Below are positions 59,351 to 64,000 of a stretch of 64,000 nucleotides of DNA, one piece after another (the first letter of the stretch is position 1; each line of letters begins with the position of its first letter). The notes under the pieces were generated by a model. The model was not told the DNA's origin. It was given only the letters and a program-made list of their open reading frames with translations, and searched no databases. Source of the DNA: Rhynochetos jubatus (lineage: Eukaryota; Chordata; Aves; Eurypygiformes; Rhynochetidae); NCBI GenBank assembly GCA_027574665.1, contig CM050666.1, positions 4,278,001 through 4,342,000 of the forward strand. Reading direction: 5' to 3'. A program made the translations under genes and the position numbers.

Positions 59351-62300
59351 CATGTGTGCCAGACTGCCATACACAACGACATGATGGCTCCTGGTGATCT
59401 CCGTGGGCTCTGAATGAGAACCCCGGTGCTGGGCTTTCATAAACAAGTGGCATTAGGCCTGGTATTTTTGTAGGAAACCTCCCAAGGTTTTACAGGTGTG
59501 TGTGTAGCTGCGCTCAGAGCAGGAGAGCTCTTAAAATGAGCTGTCGCCTTCCCCTGGCTGCACTCACGGGCTGGTTTGCGTGGCACAGGGCCTGCTTTGC
59601 CTGATCTCCCTGGGTTTCTGTTGCCCTTCCTCACATATCAACGTGCACACATGTGCTGAGTTGTTTTGCTTCCATGTTTTCATCTTTTCCCATATGCTAA
59701 CCTCACCGCTTGCTCACTCATATGCACTTACAAATGCATGCATACACAAACCAAATCTTTTTACACTGTGTTTTATTCATACTTTTCCAGCTTCTTACAC
59801 TTTTTTGTGCTTACACACACGTGGCTATTCTTCATAAGCTGTTTGCCTTATTATAGCCTTATTTCTGTTTTCTGTCTCTTCCCTCATTACAGAACTATTC
59901 TACACCAGAAACTATCATTTCACATGAAACACTTCGCTCTGGGCCAGAGATCAACTTGCTTTGGTGGAACCAGGGGGCACTAAAATGTGAGAACAAGGAT
60001 GTAAAAGCAGGAAGACATGCATCAAACTTCAGGGTAAACAATGGGAATGATATTGATTGCCTTTTAATGTGCAGTGGTCACACAATGGGGAAGAAAGCCT
60101 TCCCAGGGAAAAATAGACACTCGCCCCGCTTAAGAAACTGGTGGCAGACACATATGTTGAGTGAAACTTCTGGACCAGCGCAGAGGGGACCTTATCCCAA
60201 GGCTCCTATAGGGAAGTGGTTTTTCCAGGTCCAGTGGAGCCTCCAAATAAAGTGCTGTCCTACTTTCCAACTGTCTGATGAGCGATGAGAAATGTCTATT
60301 GTCCCTGCCTAGGCTGGAGCGCGCTCTCATTAAGGCCCCCGAATTGTGTGTGTGCATGTCGGCGTCAGCGCTGTTTGGCAGGGAGGAATGGGCAGGGTTT
60401 CTGCGGAAGGTAATTTCTGGGTTCCAGTGGCCTGAAAGGTTTCTGAAGGAGTTAAATCTTTGGAGCCTCAATGCTTCTAGGAGTGGTGGGTAGGAGAGAC
60501 GAGATGATGGTCATGCAACCACATTGCAAGTGTTTAGTGAAGCTGTGTGAGCAGAGCTCTGGGGGAATTCACAACTACCAGGACACCAATTTCTCTGGGA
60601 GAAGAAAGATTAATTTGAGAGGTATCAAAGTAACCCCACTTTGCTTCTCGGGTATTGTGCTCTGATCCGCATTGATGGGGGTTAGGTAATCTGGAAAACA
60701 GCCATCTCTGCCTTTCCTTAATGAGTTATCTCAAGTTCAAATCACTTCATTTTTAGCAAGGATGGTGTAACGTGCAAGAAAAAGCATCAGGAAACATGAA
60801 GGCACAGCTGCTCTTTCCACTTGGGTAGCCGTGATCGGTTTGAATAATGGATATGCTGTTCAGCTCCTTCGAGGGGAGCTTTGGGTCTCCAGCTCCTTGC
60901 TAAGAGGAGACACGCTGATTTATCATTTGTTTATTGGATTATAACCCTGTTTTACGGGTAATCAATTGCCGCTTTTTCAGCTTCCTCTTAAATCATATCA
61001 CCCTGGTGCAATCAGGGGGTGAGACCACTCCAAGTGCACAGAGGTTTCCCTTCAAAAAGTATTTCCATCAGATTTTTAGGTGTTAATGTGAGCAACTGAT
61101 GGAGGAAATAACAGCCAGGGTCTGATTTGGCTGTGTTCTCTGGGGCTGGGCAAGCACCCTTGTGCCCTTGCCCTGAGGACACAGTGAGGGAGTGTGGTGT
61201 TTTCTAACCTGCTTTCATGTCTTGGGGACCTTGGAGCTTTCCTGGCCCTCCTCTGAGCACTGCAGATGTCGGGGTCACCCCACTCTCTTGTGCTGAAACA
61301 AACTGTGACAGAAACAACACCCATTTTGGAGCTAAACCTTACTTCTCGCAGAAAAATAGAGAATGGGGGATGCTCTGTAAGCTCAGACAGAAAAGGCTTT
61401 GAAGGCTGCTCTAGTCCTAGCACATCACTTGAAATCCCCCCCAAATGCCTCCCCAACCTTGAGTGGGACCCCACACGTCTCCATCATGGGCCCATGCTGC
61501 AGCACTGGTGTCTCTGCGAGGCCTTTCTCTGCCTGCTTGGCGTGGTGCTACCCCTCGTGCTGCAAACCACAGGCTTTGCACCCATGTGAGCCGCTACCCT
61601 GCAGGAGCAAAGGGAGCCAGCTGTGTTTGATAGACTGAAAATTACGGTGTGAACTTGTTGCAGGGACCTGAGTCTTTATAAGCTTGGCTTAGGCTGAGGA
61701 AGGGTCTTTTCCAGAAGGCTGCAGTGTTAAGGGATTGTGAGGGGCTGCTGTGGGAACCTGTGGTGGCTGCAATGAGCGGCTCTGGCTTCGCTCTGGAGGT
61801 AGGAGGCTGTGTGGGAAGCAACGGGGATTTGGTGTTGGGAATGGCTGATGTATGGTTTCTTTGCTACTCTTGAGAGCTGTGAGATGGGTGTTTTGCTGGA
61901 GCGATCCTGCTGTGTTGGATGTGACTTCCCTGTGGCTCAGAGAGCTCTAGGGACATGGCACTGCTAGTTTCTGTTTCTGTGGGGACCGAGCAGAAACACA
62001 AGCCATCTGATTTACATGGAACCATGTGGAGGAGAAAGATACTCCATGCAAATCTATGGTCTGTGTCCATAAAAACCTGAGGGGGTGATGTGGGTTGGGA
62101 GAGGGCCCCTATGGTGCTGCTTCTCCTCCCTGGGCTGCTGGTTTGCCTGTGTCCTTCAGCTGATGCTGGGTCTGCTGGCCTTCACCTCATGTATGCGAGT
62201 GCAAAGTGTTAAAGGACAGAAGAGGGTCCAGGTTTTTCCATTGTGCCTGTGCAGATATCCAGCTGGTTCCCTTCCCTGCTGAGGCTCTTCCAGACTTACC

Positions 62301-64000
62301 CTTTCTTGTCTGTGGGACTCCAGCTAGAGCTAAGCAAGCCCAACCTGGTTTTTGGTCCCCAGGTGCCAACGTGTCCTTGTAGCCAATCTGGTCTCCACCT
62401 GAAAGTGGATGCGATAGGATTTGAGTTATACATGGGGTCCTGTGGTATCAGTCTCTGGTGCTCTTTGATTTTTGGAGTTCCTTGGCTGGAGAACAAAGGA
62501 GGCAGCCTGGATTTGGGGAGGATGTTGAAACTCAGGGATGACTGTAGCAAAGATTCTGTTCCAGTCAGGAGTATAGCTGGAAGGGAAGGAACTTGATAAG
62601 CCAGTGACATGCTGCCTCTAGCTCACCTGGCAGCCTTTTGTCATCCTGCATTCATCTGCCAGCCTGGCTGGTCTGTTCAACACCTGCTTTCTTATGTGAG
62701 AAGTCCTCAATCTACCTACGGTGTTCCTTATTTTTCAGGACCTCTGTCAGGTAAAGCATCAATGTGTAATTTGCCATTCTTGGCAAGACGCACCCCAGTA
62801 AATCTGGGACCGCCATCTGCTGATAACGAATGGGACTTGGGATGTGGGTGCTCTGGGGCAAGTACTGTCAGTAACCAGCGTATGGAAATACGGTAGCTGT
62901 ATCATAGGAGCTTCTGGGCATTACTCAAAGCTGTGGTCTTGTATGGTCTGAACTGGAGTAGAAATAAATACTGTTTTTAAGAAACTCTTCCAGGGAATTG
63001 TGATCTTTTGGCTTCAAAGCAACCTGTTGCCCTTTCTAGAGATTTAATGTGGTAAAATGAAAAAAGGTTGGAAGGGTGTGGAGGGAAAGGATGGAGCCAT
63101 TTTATTTTCTGGTGTTTGATCTTGTTAATCCTAGAATTCTCCCACTGTAGCTTGCAGCTTTGGCTGGGTGTTGTTATGTGCCTCTCTACAAGTGTGTTTC
63201 CCTGTGGCCAGCTAGTTACACTTTCTATGATGGGAGGTTTAACCCCAAAATGGATTGGGAACTGAGTCAGTGATTTGAGCTGTGCATGAGTAGAGACTTG
63301 AATCAAGGTCTCCAAAGTTGGACTGAAACCTGGGCTGCTCAGTTTGGATTCTCGCTGCACTAGTTGTTGGAGTGCTAATGGTCACAGTTTCCCCCATTGC
63401 CACTAGTGTGCTCAAGGCCCTGCAAGACTGAGCTGGGCAGTCATGGCTCTGCAGAACATGGGGAATTAACCATGACACCTTCTCCTAGAGTTACTAACTG
63501 AGGCTCTGCATCAGTAAGACCAGTTTATGTTGGCTTTACTGAAAATAAGCCTTATTCTTGCTATATTTCTGAAATATACATTTTCCTGAAGATACCAGGG
63601 CTTGGAGATGGATAAAGATGCAGTTTCTGGTTAAGAACCTGTTTGCCCTGGGACCTGTGTTGTGATGGAAGGAGATGCCCTCCTGAGGGGAGGGTTCAGA
63701 GTGTCCATGATCATCTATGTTCAACGACTCTAGAGGCTTCTTGACTGTAGATACAAGTGGGAGTGAGCTGAAGTTTATGGGGGGAGTTTGAGGATGGAAA
63801 TAGACTTGGGAAGAGCTTTCCTCTTCCAGCACTGCAGAGAAGCAGTAGTGTAGGCATGAAAAATGCAAGTATCTTTGATCAAAGGATTAGGCAGTTTAAA
63901 AGCATGAGAGAGTGCACTGAAGAGCAGATTCCATAACCTAAGCCTTTTTTGCTCAGCTCCCTGAATACTAAAGTTTCCTGTGTGTGGGTGCCTTCCACCA
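59351..64000. other. 3' intergenic region, no gene recognised
   Basis: Ordinary-composition DNA without CpG islands. 60660-61030 is enhancer-like (listed separately). Reading frames are short and not protein-like. A possible but unconvincing SINE trace lies near 63280-63420. Confidence 0.65.
60660..61030 (+). promoter_or_regulatory. Candidate conserved non-coding element (3' of TBX3)
   Basis: It contains GGGGTTAGGTAATCTGG, CCTTAATGAGTTATC, GATTTATCATTTGTTTATTG (forkhead-like TGTTTATT), ATTATAACCCTG and GTAATCAATTGCC. Single-copy in appearance. Motif-based only. Confidence 0.3.

Noticed and set aside
63239..63430. Possible tRNA-derived SINE (GACTTGAATCAAGGTCTCC-like string)
   Set aside because: Only a short resemblance to a SINE head; no collinear body or tail could be followed.

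Overview
The window is vertebrate genomic DNA, most likely from a bird or another sauropsid. It contains one protein-coding gene I can support: a complete, intact TBX3, the T-box transcription factor, on the + strand at about 37.9-51.9 kb. The gene has seven coding exons. All six introns have GT...AG borders in matching phase, and the joined reading frame is 729 codons plus a stop. The bird or sauropsid assignment is an inference. It rests on the compact gene, the very GC-rich CpG-dense setting, and the only interspersed repeats I can see being old amniote types (CR1/L2-like LINE and MIR-like SINE relics), with no recognisable recent mammalian Alu or L1.

Layout. 1-3.6 kb is unremarkable non-coding DNA with one AT-rich, possibly conserved block. 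3.6-10.4 kb is GC-rich and CpG-dense, interrupted by an AT-rich block at about 5.0-5.6 kb. 10.4-24 kb is ordinary-composition intergenic DNA; inside it, 13.5-21.2 kb holds degenerate LINE and SINE relics. 24-32.7 kb alternates CpG islands with AT-rich blocks rich in TAAT cores that look like developmental enhancers. 32.7-35.2 kb is plain. 35.2-37.9 kb is a nearly continuous CpG island leading into the TBX3 promoter. The gene follows (5' UTR about 37.9-38.96 kb, CDS 38959-50109, 3' UTR to about 51.9 kb). 52-64 kb is 3' flanking DNA, CpG-rich to about 59.2 kb and ordinary after that.

Context. In other amniotes TBX3 lies between a large gene desert (MED13L side, 5') and TBX5 (3'). If synteny holds, the left 38 kb is desert and the right 12 kb is the TBX3-TBX5 interval. 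Neither neighbour is visible here. The density of CpG islands and AT-rich blocks fits a developmental regulator under Polycomb-type and long-range enhancer control, but no enhancer can be proven from one sequence.

I found no previously undescribed system. The most useful observations are sequence-level peculiarities of the TBX3 gene: a 44-copy TTCC microsatellite inside a roughly 600-nt AG-free pyrimidine tract in intron 5, a C17 run forming the exon 3 acceptor tract, a C20 run and three upstream reading frames in the 5' UTR, and three clustered Pumilio-type motifs in the 3' UTR. Outside the gene, the main finds are antisense LINE reverse-transcriptase relics and an amniote MIR-like SINE.
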